A DNA stretch of 64,000 nucleotides from Anaerolineae bacterium (lineage in GTDB: Bacteria; Chloroflexota; Anaerolineae; Caldilineales; Caldilineaceae). The notes below the pieces were generated by a model that searched no databases, was not told the DNA's origin, and worked only from the letters and a program-made list of their open reading frames with translations. Every line of letters starts with the position of its first letter. The first letter of the stretch is position 1. Location of the stretch: assembly GCA_030432295.1 (NCBI GenBank), contig JAUIHI010000014.1, positions 1 through 64,000 of the forward strand, in the 5' to 3' direction. Positions 47,401 through 59,400 of this stretch are shown piece after piece. Position numbers and translations under genes: made by a program.

Positions 47401-50400
47401 TGTGGTTACTTTGACTGTGGGCGGTGAGCCGGTTGCAGGCGTGGACACAGACGGCGCCAACGGCAATCTGTCGGTTGACTTCGGCTTCACTGGCGTCAAC
47501 CTGGGCGATTACGTCTGGTTCGACACCAACTACGACGGCCAGCAGGGGACCCCTGCACTCGAACCGGTCGCGGCTGGCGTCACCGTCACCCTGACCTACC
47601 CGAATGGGACGGTTCTGACAACTGTCACCGACGCTTCGGGACTCTATTCATTCACCAATCTGATTCCCAACCAGACCTATACGGTCACCTTCGCACCACC
47701 CCCCGGCTATGCCATCACCACCCAGAACAGCGGCAATGACGCCAGCGACAGCGACGCCAACCCGGCCACCGGTGTGGTCGTTGTTGACCTGGGCACGACC
47801 GACGATCTGACGATTGACGTCGGTCTGGTGGAGTTGGTCAACCTGGGCGACTACGTCTGGCAGGACACCAACGGCGACGGACAACAGGGCAACCCAGCGG
47901 TAGAGCCACCGGTGGCCGGTGTGACGGTCACATTGACTCTGCCCAGCGGCACGGTCCTCACGACGACGACCGACGCCAGCGGCATCTACACATTCACCGA
48001 CCTGCTGCCCAACGAGACCTACACCGTCACCTTCACACCGCCACCCGGCACCGACTTCACGGGCCAGAACAGCGGCAATGATACGAGCGACAGCGACGCC
48101 GACCCGACCACCGGCGTGGTAGTGGTAGACCTGGGCCTGAACGACGACCCGTCCATCGACGCCGGTCTGGTCCAGCCAATGAACCTGGGTGATTACGTCT
48201 GGTTCGACAGCAACGCCAACGGTCAGCAGGATGTAGGCGAACCGGGGATTGCCGGTGTCACTGTCACCCTCTTCCTGGCCGACGGCGTGACGCCTGCCCT
48301 GGACCTGAACGGCAACCCGGTCACCGCACAAACGACCGGGCCGGACGGTCTCTACAACTTCACAAATCTGGCCCCCGGCGGCTACGTCGTCCAGGTGACG
48401 ATGCCCGCGGGCTACGAGCCGACGCCAGTGCAGGTGGCGGACCCCAACACCGATTCCAACACGGACAGCAACATCGCGTCCAGCGCGGCCAACATCCACA
48501 GCAGCGGTGTGGTCACCCTGACTGTGGGCGGTGAGCCAGTTGTTGGCGTGGACACCGACGGCGCCAACGGCAATCTGTCGGTTGACTTCGGCTTCACCGG
48601 CGTCAATCTGGGCGATTACGTCTGGTTCGACACCAACTACGACGGACAGCAGGGGACTCCTGCGCTCGAACCGGTCGCGGCTGGCGTCACCGTCACCCTG
48701 ACCTACCCGAATGGGACGGTTCTGACAACTGTCACCGACGCTTCCGGTCTCTACAGCTTCACAAATCTGATACCCAACCAGACTTACACAGTCACATTCA
48801 GTGCGCTGCCTGGCTATGCGCTCACCACACAGAACAGCGGCAATGACGCCAGCGACAGCGACGCGGACCCGGCTACCGGTGTGGTCGTCGTTGACCTGGG
48901 CACGACCGACGATCTGACGATTGACGCCGGTCTGGTCGAGTTGGTCAACCTGGGCGACTACGTTTGGTTCGACATCAACGGCGACGGCCAGCAGGGCGAT
49001 CCTGCAGTGGAACTGCCCATAGAGGGCGTGACTGTGACGCTGACCCTACCCAATGGGACAGTGCTCACAACGACGACCGACGCGTCGGGCCTCTACACAT
49101 TCACCGACCTGCTGCCCAACGAAACCTATACCGTCACCTTCACGCCGCCCCTGGGCTATGGCTTTACCGACCAGAACAGCGGCAATGACGCCAGTGACAG
49201 CGACGCGGACCCGGCTTCTGGTGTGGTGGTGGTGGACCTGGGCCTGAACGACGACCCGTCCATCGACGCCGGTCTGGTCCAGTCCATGAACCTGGGCAAC
49301 TTTGTCTGGTTCGACAGCAACGCCAACGGCCAGCAGGACCCAGGCGAGCCAGGCATCGCCGGTGCAGTTGTCACCCTCTTCCAGGCTGACGGGGTAACGC
49401 CCGCCACCGACGAGAACGGCAATCCAGTCCTGGCCCAGACCACCGGGCCAAACGGTCTTTACAACTTCACCCATCTGGACCCGGACGGTTATGTGGTCCA
49501 GGTGACGATGCCCGCGGGCTATACACCGACACCGCTTCAGGTGGCGGACCCCAACACCGATTCCAATACGGACAGCAACATCGCGTCCAGCGCGGCCAAC
49601 ATCCACAGCAGCGGTATCGTGACCCTGACTGCGACCGGTGAGCCACCGGCAAGTGTGGATGGTGACGGTGCCAACGGCAATCTCTCGGTGGACTTCGGCT
49701 TCATCGGTGTCAACCTGGGCGATTATGTCTGGTTGGATGTCAACTTCGATGGACAGCAGGGCGACCCGGCTGTCGAACTGCCCCTGGCCGGTGTCACCGT
49801 CACACTGACCTATCCGAACGGAACAGTTCTGACAACTGCCACCGACGCTTCGGGCCTCTATTCATTCACCAATCTGATACCCAACCAGACCTATACGGTC
49901 ACCTTCGCTCCGCCGCCGCAGTACACAATCACCACCCAGAACAGCGGCGCAGATGGCACTGACAGCGACGCCAACCCGGCCACCGGTGTGGTCATCGTTG
50001 ACCTGGGCATCACCGACGATCTGACGATTGACGCGGGTCTCTATGTGGCGCTCAAGATCGGCGACACCCTTTGGATCGACTACAACGCTGACGGCAACGA
50101 TGACCCCGCGGAACCGGGTCTGCCGGGTGTGACAGTCAATCTGCTGGACGGCAGCGGGAATGTCATCAGTACAACTGTGACCGGCCCGGATGGAACCTAT
50201 CTCTTCCCAGACCTGCCGCCAGGAACCTACACAGTAGAGGTAGATCAGACAACCCTGCCGCCGGGCTTCACCAACACCCACGACCTGGACGGCAATCACG
50301 ACTCTTCCACAACTGTGACCCAGCCATCGGGCCAGGACAATTTGAACCTGGACTTTGGCTATGTGGGCGTGCCTGTTCTCTTGACGACCAAACGGGACAC

Positions 50401-53400
50401 CCATTTCACAGATGTGGACAACGACGGCGTGCCTTCGCCGGGTGATGTGCTACTCTACACAATTCTCATCAGCAATACCGGCACTGGCCCGCTCACATCG
50501 ATTGTCTTCACAGACACGCCGGGGGTGAACACGACCCTCGTCGTTCCCTCGGTGCAGACGAGCCTGGGCACGGTTATCACCGGCAACGGCGCAGGCAACA
50601 CATCCGTGCGGGTGACAGTCGGCACACTCCCCGGCAAGACCCAGGCGACTATCACCTTCCGGGTGACGATCAACAATCCCCTGCCCGCAGGCGTGACGCA
50701 AGTCGCCAACCAGGGCACGGTTTCCAGCGCAGAGCTGCCCGCCACGCCAACCGACGACCCAGACACAGGTACGGGCGGCGACCCGACCGTAACACCGGTC
50801 AATGCGTCGGCTGCGCCCCAGATCACCAAACAGTCCAGTCTGGTGCGGGATGCGGACGGCAACGGCGTCGTCTCTCCTGGCGACACCCTGCGCTACGATC
50901 TGCGGATGGTCAACCTGGGCAATGCCACCACGGCCAATGTCGTCTTCAGCGACACGCCGGATGCCAATACGACCCTCGTCGTGGGCAGCGTCCTTAGCAA
51001 TAAGGGCACTGTCACCACCGGCAACACAGCCGGCGACACAACTGTCACCATCGCGGTGGGAGATGTCAATCCCGGCGATGTGGTGCTCATCTCCTTCGAC
51101 GTGACCGTCAATGTCGGTCTGACCACTGGCACAGTTCTCTCCAACCAGGGCCAGATCGCCTATGACAGTGATGGCGATGGCAACAACGACAGCACCCGTC
51201 CCACAGACGGCGACACCACCCAGCCCGGCGACCAACCGACGACCAACACAATCGGCGGTTCGCCCGAAGGCGTGGCGATTAAGAGTGTGAGCGATGTCAA
51301 CGGCGGCAATCTGGAGCCGGGTGACATTCTGCTCTACACAATCGTCCTGCAGAACACCAGTGCCTTCAATGCGCCAGGAGTGGCCTTTGAAGACCCGATT
51401 CCGGCCCACACAGTCTATCTGGCCAACAGCGTCTCGGCGCCCGGAGCCAGCACAGTCGTCTCCACCACACCCACCCTGCGCATCACCGGCATCGACGTGC
51501 CCGCACGCAGCCAGGTGCTCATCACCTTCCGGGTGCAGGTCATCAATCCCCTGCCCGCGGGTGTGACGGAAATCAGCAACCAGGGCACTGTCTTCTTCGA
51601 CAGCGACGGCGATGGCGTCAACGACAGCAGCCAGCCCACAGACGGTGACACAGTTAATCCGGGCAACCAGCCCACAGTCATCCCCGTCACTGCCGGGCCG
51701 AACTACGGCGAGACGACAAAGACTGTCGCGCTCGTCACCGACGCGGACGGCAACGGTGTGGTCACCCCTGGCGACACCCTGCGCTATACGATCCGCATCC
51801 CCAACACAGGCAACCAGGACAGCCTGGGCGCTGTCTTCCTGCTGGATACAATCCCGGCCAACACCACATACGTGGGCGGCAGCGCCACCGCGGATCGGGG
51901 CACGGCCAGCTTCAACACTGGCAGCAACCGGGTGGAGTGGAGTGGCGATGTGCCTGCTGGCACAGCCGTCTCCATCACCTTTGACGTGACGATCAACACC
52001 GGCATTGTGACCGGCATCGTCATCTCCAACCAGGGCGCGGTGCGCTATGACACGGACAACGACGGCACACCCGACGCCACCGAACTGACCGACAGCGACA
52101 CAACCGATCCCGGCGAACAGCCGACGACTGTGCCCGTGGGCGGCTCCCCCGAAGGGGTTGCGCGCAAGACAGCTACCGATCTTAACGGCGGCAATCTGGA
52201 GCCAGGGGATGTGATTCTTTACACCGTCGTCCTCCAGAATAACAGCGGCTTCAATGCGCCGGGGATCGAGTTCATCGACAGCATCCCGGCCCACACCGAC
52301 TACATCACCAACTCGCTAACCGTCCCCGCGGGTGCGACGATTGTGACCCAATCGCCCACCATCCGGGTCTCCGGTGTGGACGTCAACGCCAATAGCCAGG
52401 TGACCATCACCTTCCAGGTGCAGATCGCCAACCCCCTGCCCGCGGGTATCACCCAGATCGCCAACCAGGGCACAGTCTTCTTCGACTCTGACGGCGACGG
52501 CACAAACGATTCCACCCAGCCCACCGATGGCGATCCCGGCACACCGGGCAACCAACCGACCATCTCGCCGGTGGATGCGACGCTGGAATACTCGGCCACC
52601 AAACGGGACCGGCTCTTCACCGACGCCGATTCCAACGGCACGCCCAGCCCCGGCGACACGATTGAATATGAGATTGTCGTCTCCAATACAGGCAACCAGG
52701 CAGTGACCAATGTGGTCTTTGCCGACACACCCGACGCCAACACAGTGCTGGAGGTCGGCTCGGTACAGACCAGCGCCGGGACAATCACCACTGGCAACGA
52801 CCCAGGCAACACAAGCGTCAGCGTCAACATCGGCACGCTCAACGGCGGGACCAGTGTAACCATTTCCTTCCGGGTGACCATCAACGCCCCTCTGCCCTCC
52901 GGTGTGACGCAGGTCGCCAACCAGGGCACACTCAGCAGCACGGAACTGCCCACTGTCATCACCGATGACCCGGACACCCCGGCCAACGAAGACCCGACGG
53001 TGACGCCAGTCGTGGCTGCGCCGGTGCTGGCCGCGTCCAAGCGGGACAGCCTAGCCGTGGATGCCGATAGCAATGGCACGCCCAGCCCCGGCGACACCGT
53101 CGAATATGCAATTACCATCCAGAACACAGGCAACCAGGCGGCCACCGGTCTTCTCTTCAACGACACGCCGGACGCCAACAGCGCGCTGGTCGTCGGTTCG
53201 GTGACCACCTCTGCCGGCACTGTCACTACTGGCAATAACGGCGGTGACACGACAGTAGCTGTCGACATCGGCAGCCTTAACGGCGGGGCCAGTGTAACCA
53301 TCACCTTCCGGGTGACCATCAACAACCCGGTGCCCGCGGGTATCACCCAGATCGCCAACCAGGGCAGCTTGAGCAGCAACGAACTGCCCACTGAGCAGAC

Positions 53401-56400
53401 CGATGACCCGGACACCGCGGCCAGCGGCGATCCGACGGTCACACCCATCAGCGCGCAGCCAGTGGTCAGCGCCACCAAAGTTGACAGCCTGGCCGTGGAC
53501 GCGGATGGCAACGGCAGCACCAGTCCTGGCGACACCATCGAATACCGGATTACAATCGCCAACAGCGGCAATCAGGCTGGGCGCGCGACATTTATCGACA
53601 ATGTGCTGGACCCGAATGTGACCCTCGTCGTCGGCTCTGTGCAGACGACGCTGGGAACCATCGCCCGAGGCAACAATCCCGGCAATACCGGCGTGCAGGT
53701 CAATGTGGGTCTGATCCCCGGCGGTGGCGGTACGGTCGTCATCAGCTTCCGGGTGGCTGTGAATAACCCGCTGCCCGCGGGCGTCACACAGGTAGGCAAC
53801 CAGGCCACAGTCAGCGGCAGCAACTTCCCGACTGTGCCCACCGACGATCCAGACACCCCGGCCAATGGCGACCCGACCCTGACACCGGTGGTCTCGGAGC
53901 CAGTTCTTACGGCCAGCAAGCGGGATACACTGGTGGTGGACGCGGACAGCAACGGCTCGGCCAGCCCCGGCGACACCCTGGAATATCAGGTGACGATCCA
54001 GAATACGGGCAACAGCGCGGCCACAAGCGTCGTCTTCAACGACATCCCCGACAGCAACACTGCCCTGGTGGTCGGCTCGGTGCAGACCAGCACGGGCACA
54101 GTCACAACCGGCAATACAGCGGGCAACACATCCGTTTCCGTGAATATCGGCACCCTTCCCGGCGGCGGTAGCGTGACCATCACCTTCCGGGTGACAATCG
54201 ACGATCCCCTGCCTGCGGGTGTGACGCGGGTGCTGAACCAGGGCACAGTGAGCAGCGATCAGCTGCCCAGCGTGCCCACGGACGACCCGGACACAGCCGC
54301 CAGCGGTGACCCCACGGCTACACCTGTAGCCGCTGCACCCGTTCTCGCCGCCACCAAGGACGACAGTCTGCTGGTGGATGCGGACGGCAATGGCATTGCC
54401 AGCCCTGGCGACACAATTCTGTATCAGATTACCCTTCAGAACAGCGGCAATCAGGCAGCCACCGGGGTGGTCTTCAACGACACACCGGATGCCAACACCA
54501 GTCTGATTGTGGGTTCTGTGCAGGCCAACGCAGGCACAGTCACCACCGGCAACGGTGCAGGCCATACGACCGTCAGCGTCAACATCGGCACCCTTCCCGG
54601 CGGCGGTAGTGTGACCATCACCTTCCGGGTGACAATCGACGATCCCCTGCCCGCAGGCGTCACACAGATCGCCAACCAGGGCACGCTGACCAGCAACGAA
54701 CTGCCCACCCTCCCCACCGACGATCCGGACACGGGCGCGGGCGGCGATCCGACAATTACACACCTCACCGCCGCGCCGATTTTGGATGCAACCAAACGGG
54801 ACAGCCTGGCTGTGGACGCAGACAGTGACGGCATTCCCAGCCCTGGCGACACGCTCGAATATCGGGTGGTTATCCACAACAGCGGCAACCAGGCAGCCAC
54901 AGGTGTGGTCTTTGACGACACACCAGGGGCAAACACCAGTCTGGTAGTCGGTTCTGTACAACCTAGCGCGGGCACAGTCACCACCGGCAATGCAGCCGGC
55001 AACACGACTGTCAGCGTCAATATCGGCACGATTCCTGGCGGCGGACAGGTGGTCATCACCTTCCGGGTGACGATTGCCAATCCTCTGCCCGCCGGCGTCA
55101 CACGGGTGGTGAATCAGGGCACAGTTCATAGTAACGAAGTGCCATCCCTGCCCACCGACGACCCGGACACCGCCCAGGCCGACGACCCGACAGCAACGCC
55201 GTTGACGGCAGCGCCGCTCATCGACGCTACCAAACGGGACAGTCTGGTCGTAGACGCGGACGGCAACGGCAGCGCCAGCCCTGGCGACACAATTGAATAT
55301 CAGATTGTCGTCGCCAACAACGGCAACCAGGCCGGTATCGCAGCCTTCGTCAACGATCTGCTCGACCCCAACGTAGCGTTGGTGGTTGGCTCTGTACAGA
55401 CCAGCCAGGGCACAATCGTGCGCGGTAACGCGACCAGCGACACCTCTGTCAACGTCAGTCTGGGTACTATCCCCGGCGGCCAGAGCGCAACCATCACCTT
55501 CCGGGTGACGATCCGCAATCCCCTGCCCGCAGCCGTGACGCAGGTAGCCAACCAGGCCGTTGTCACCGGCGACAACTTCCCGGACGTTCCCACGGACGAT
55601 CCGGATACCCCCGCCGCTGATGACGAAACAGTAACTCAAGTGGCGGCCGCGCCGGTACTGGCGGCTACCAAACGGGACAGCCTGGCTGTGGATGCGGACA
55701 GTGACGGCATCGCCAGCCCCGGCGACACACTGGAATATCGGGTGGTCATCCGCAACAGCGGCAACAGCGCAGCCACCAGCGTTGTCTTCAACGACACACC
55801 GGGGGCTAATACATCTCTGGTCGTCGGTTCAGTCCAGACCAGCCAGGGCACAGTGACCACCGGCAACACCGCTGGCAATACGACCGTTGCGGTCAATGTC
55901 GGCACCATCCCCGGCGGCGGACAGGTAGTCGTCACCTTCCGGGTGACAATCATCAACCCCCTGCCCGCGGGTGTGACGCAGGTTGCAAATCAGGGCACAG
56001 TCCACAGCGACCAGTTGCCTGCCGTCCCCACCGATGACCCGGACACGGGCGCGGCGGACGACCCAACGGCCACACCGCTCACCGCTGCTCCGGTTCTCTC
56101 CTCTACCAAGCGGGACACGCTTGCTGTGGATGCGGACGGTGACGGCATCGCCAGTCCTGGTGACACCCTGGAATATCGGGTGGTCATCCGCAACAGCGGC
56201 AACAGCGCTGCCACCGATGTGGTCTTTGACGACACACCGGGGGCCAATACGACGCTCGTCGTCGGTTCGGTCCAGACCAATGCGGGCACTGTCACCACCG
56301 GTAACACGGCTGGCAACACGACTGTCAGCGTCAACGTCGGCACAATCCCCGGCGGCGGCCAGGTGGTCATCACCTTCCGGGTGACGATCAACAATCCTCT

Positions 56401-59400
56401 GCCCGCGGGCGTGACGCGAGTGGTGAATCAGGGCACAGTTCACAGCAACGAACTGCCATCCCTGCCCACAGACGACCCGGACACAGCCCAGGCCGACGAT
56501 CCGACAGCGACACCGCTGACTGCGGCCCCGCTCATCGACGCCACCAAACGGGATTCCCTGGCCGTTGACGCTGATGGCAACGGTCAGCCCAGTCCCGGCG
56601 ATACCATCGAATACCGGATTGTCGTCGCCAACAACGGCAACCAGGCCGGTCTGGCTACTTTCGTTGACAATCTGCTCGACACCAACGCACTGCTGGTGGT
56701 CGGTTCTGTGCAGAGCAGCCAGGGCACAGTTACCCAGGGCAACACCGCCGGTGACACATCGGTGATTGTCAGCCTGGGCACGATCCCCGGCGGCCAGAGC
56801 GCAACCATCACCTTCCGGGTGACAATCCGCAATCCGTTGCCCGCGGGTGTGACTCGGATTACCAACCAGGCGGTTGTCACCGGTGACAACTTCCCGGATG
56901 TACCCACCGACGATCCGGACACACCGGCAGCGGACGACCCGACGATCACTTCTCTGGTGGCCGAGCCTGTGCTGGCAGCCACCAAGCGGGACAGTCTGGC
57001 GGTGGACGCGGACGGTGACGGCATCGCCAGCCCTGGCGACACTCTCGAATACCGGGTGGTCATTCGCAACAGCGGCAACAGCGCTGCCACCGATGTGGTC
57101 TTTGACGACACACCGGGGGTAAACACCAGTCTGGTGATCAGCTCTGTACAAACCAGCGCGGGCACAGTGACGACCGGCAACACTGCTGGCAACACAACTG
57201 TCAGCGTCAACATCGGCACAATCCCCGGCGGCGGACAGGTGGTCATCACCTTCCGGGTGACGATCAACAATCCCCTGCCCGCTGGCGTGACACGGGTGGT
57301 CAATCAGGGCACGGTCAGCAGCAACGAGCTGCCCGCCCTGCCCACCGACGACCCGGACACCGCCCAGGCCGACGACCCGACAGCGACACCGCTGACTGCG
57401 GCCCCGCTCATCGACGCCACCAAACGGGACAGCCTGGCTGTGGACGCAGATGGCAACGGCCAGCCCAGCCCCGGCGATACCATCGAATACCGAATTGTTG
57501 TCGCCAACAACGGCAACCAGGCCGGTATCGCAGCCTTCGTCAACGATCTGCTCGACCCCAACGTAGCGTTGGTGGTTGGCTCTGTACAGAGCAGCCAGGG
57601 CACAATCGTGCGCGGCAATACAACAGGCGACACCTCTGTCAACGTCAGTCTGGGCACCGTCCCCGGTGGACAGAGCGCAACCATCACCTTCCGGGTAACA
57701 ATTCGCAATCCGTTGCCCGCAGGCGTGACGCAGGTTGTCAATCAGGCGGTTGTCACCGGTGACAACTTCCCGGATGTGCCCACCGACGATCCGGATACTC
57801 CGACAACGGACGACCCGACGATCACCCCACTGGTAGCCGAGCCTGTGCTGGCAGCCACCAAACGGGACAGCCTGGCTGTGGACGCAGACGGTGACGGTAT
57901 CGCCAGCCCCGGCGACACTCTCGAATATCGGGTGGTCATCCGCAACAGTGGCAACAGTGCAGCCACCGATGTGGTCTTCGACGACACACCGGGAGCCAAT
58001 ACGGCGCTTGTGGTCGGTTCGGTTCAGACCAGCGCGGGCACTGTCACCACTGGCAACACCGCCGGTCACACAACCGTCAGCGTCAACATCGGCACAATCC
58101 CCGGCGGCGGACAGGCGGTCATAACCTTCCGGGTGACGATCAACAATCCGCTTCCGGCTGGCGTGACGCGGGTTGTCAACCAGGGCACAGTTCACAGCAA
58201 TGAACTGCCGTCCCTGCCCACCGACGACCCGGACACCGCCCAGACCGACGACCCGACAGCTACGCCCCTGGGCGCGGCCCCGCTCATCGACGCCACCAAA
58301 CGGGATACCCTGGCGGTGGACGCTGATGGCAACGGCCAGCCCAGCCCCGGCGACACCATCGAATACCGGATTGTTGTCGCCAACAGCGGCAACCAGGCCG
58401 GTGTGGCTACTTTCGTAGATGATCTGTTGGACAAGAATGTGGCGCTGGTGGTTGGCTCTGTCCAGACCAGCCAGGGCACTGTCACCCGGGGCAACACAGC
58501 CGGAGACATTGGCGTCACGGTAAGCCTGGGCACTGTCCCCGGCGGACAGAGTGCGACCATCACCTTCCGGGTGACGATCAACAATCCGTTGCCCGCGGGT
58601 GTGACTCGGATTACCAACCAGGCCGTTGTCACCGGTGACAACTTCCCGAACGTCCCCACGGACGACCCGGACACACCGGCAGCCGACGACCCGACAGTGA
58701 CGCCGGTAGTGGCGGAACCGGTGCTGGAAGCCACCAAGCGGGACAGCTTGGCTGTCGACGCAGATGGCAACGGCATCCCCAGCCCCGGCGACACCCTGGA
58801 ATATCGGGTGATCATCCACAACACAGGCAACAGTGCGACCACAGGCGTCGTCTTCAACGACATTCCAGACGCCAATACGGCGCTGGTAGTCGGTTCAGTC
58901 CAGACCAGTGGTGGCACTGTCACGGCCGGCAACACAGCGGGCAACACATCTGTCTCGGTGAATATCGGCACAATCCCCGGCGGCGGCCAGGTGATCATCA
59001 CCTTCCAGGTGACGATCAACAATCCCCTGCCCGCGGGTGTGACGCGGGTGGTGAATCAGGGCACTGTCAGCAGCAATGAACTGCCTACCGTCCCCACCGA
59101 TGATCCAGACACGAGCGCGGTCAAGGATCCAACATCCACGCCGCTGACTGCCGCGCCGATTCTCACCACTACCAAGCGAGACAGCCTGGCGGTGGATGCA
59201 GACAGCGACGGCGTTGCCAGCCCCGGCGACACCATCGAATATCGGGTGGTGATTCAGAACAGCGGCAACAGCGCGGCATCGGGCGTTGTCTTCAACGACA
59301 CGCCGGATGCCAATACCGCACTGCTGGTCGGCTCGGTGCAGACAAGCGTCGGCACAGTGACCACCGGCAACAGCGCGGGCGATGCGACGATCAGCGTGGA

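Noticed and set aside
55829-58819. Very long minus-strand open frame (about 996 codons) opposite the DUF11 array
   Set aside because: It mirrors the codon periodicity of the plus-strand repeats, has no ribosome-binding site or recognisable domain, and similar antisense frames occur all along the GC-rich repeat gene (e.g. 43886-46618, 53051-55639).
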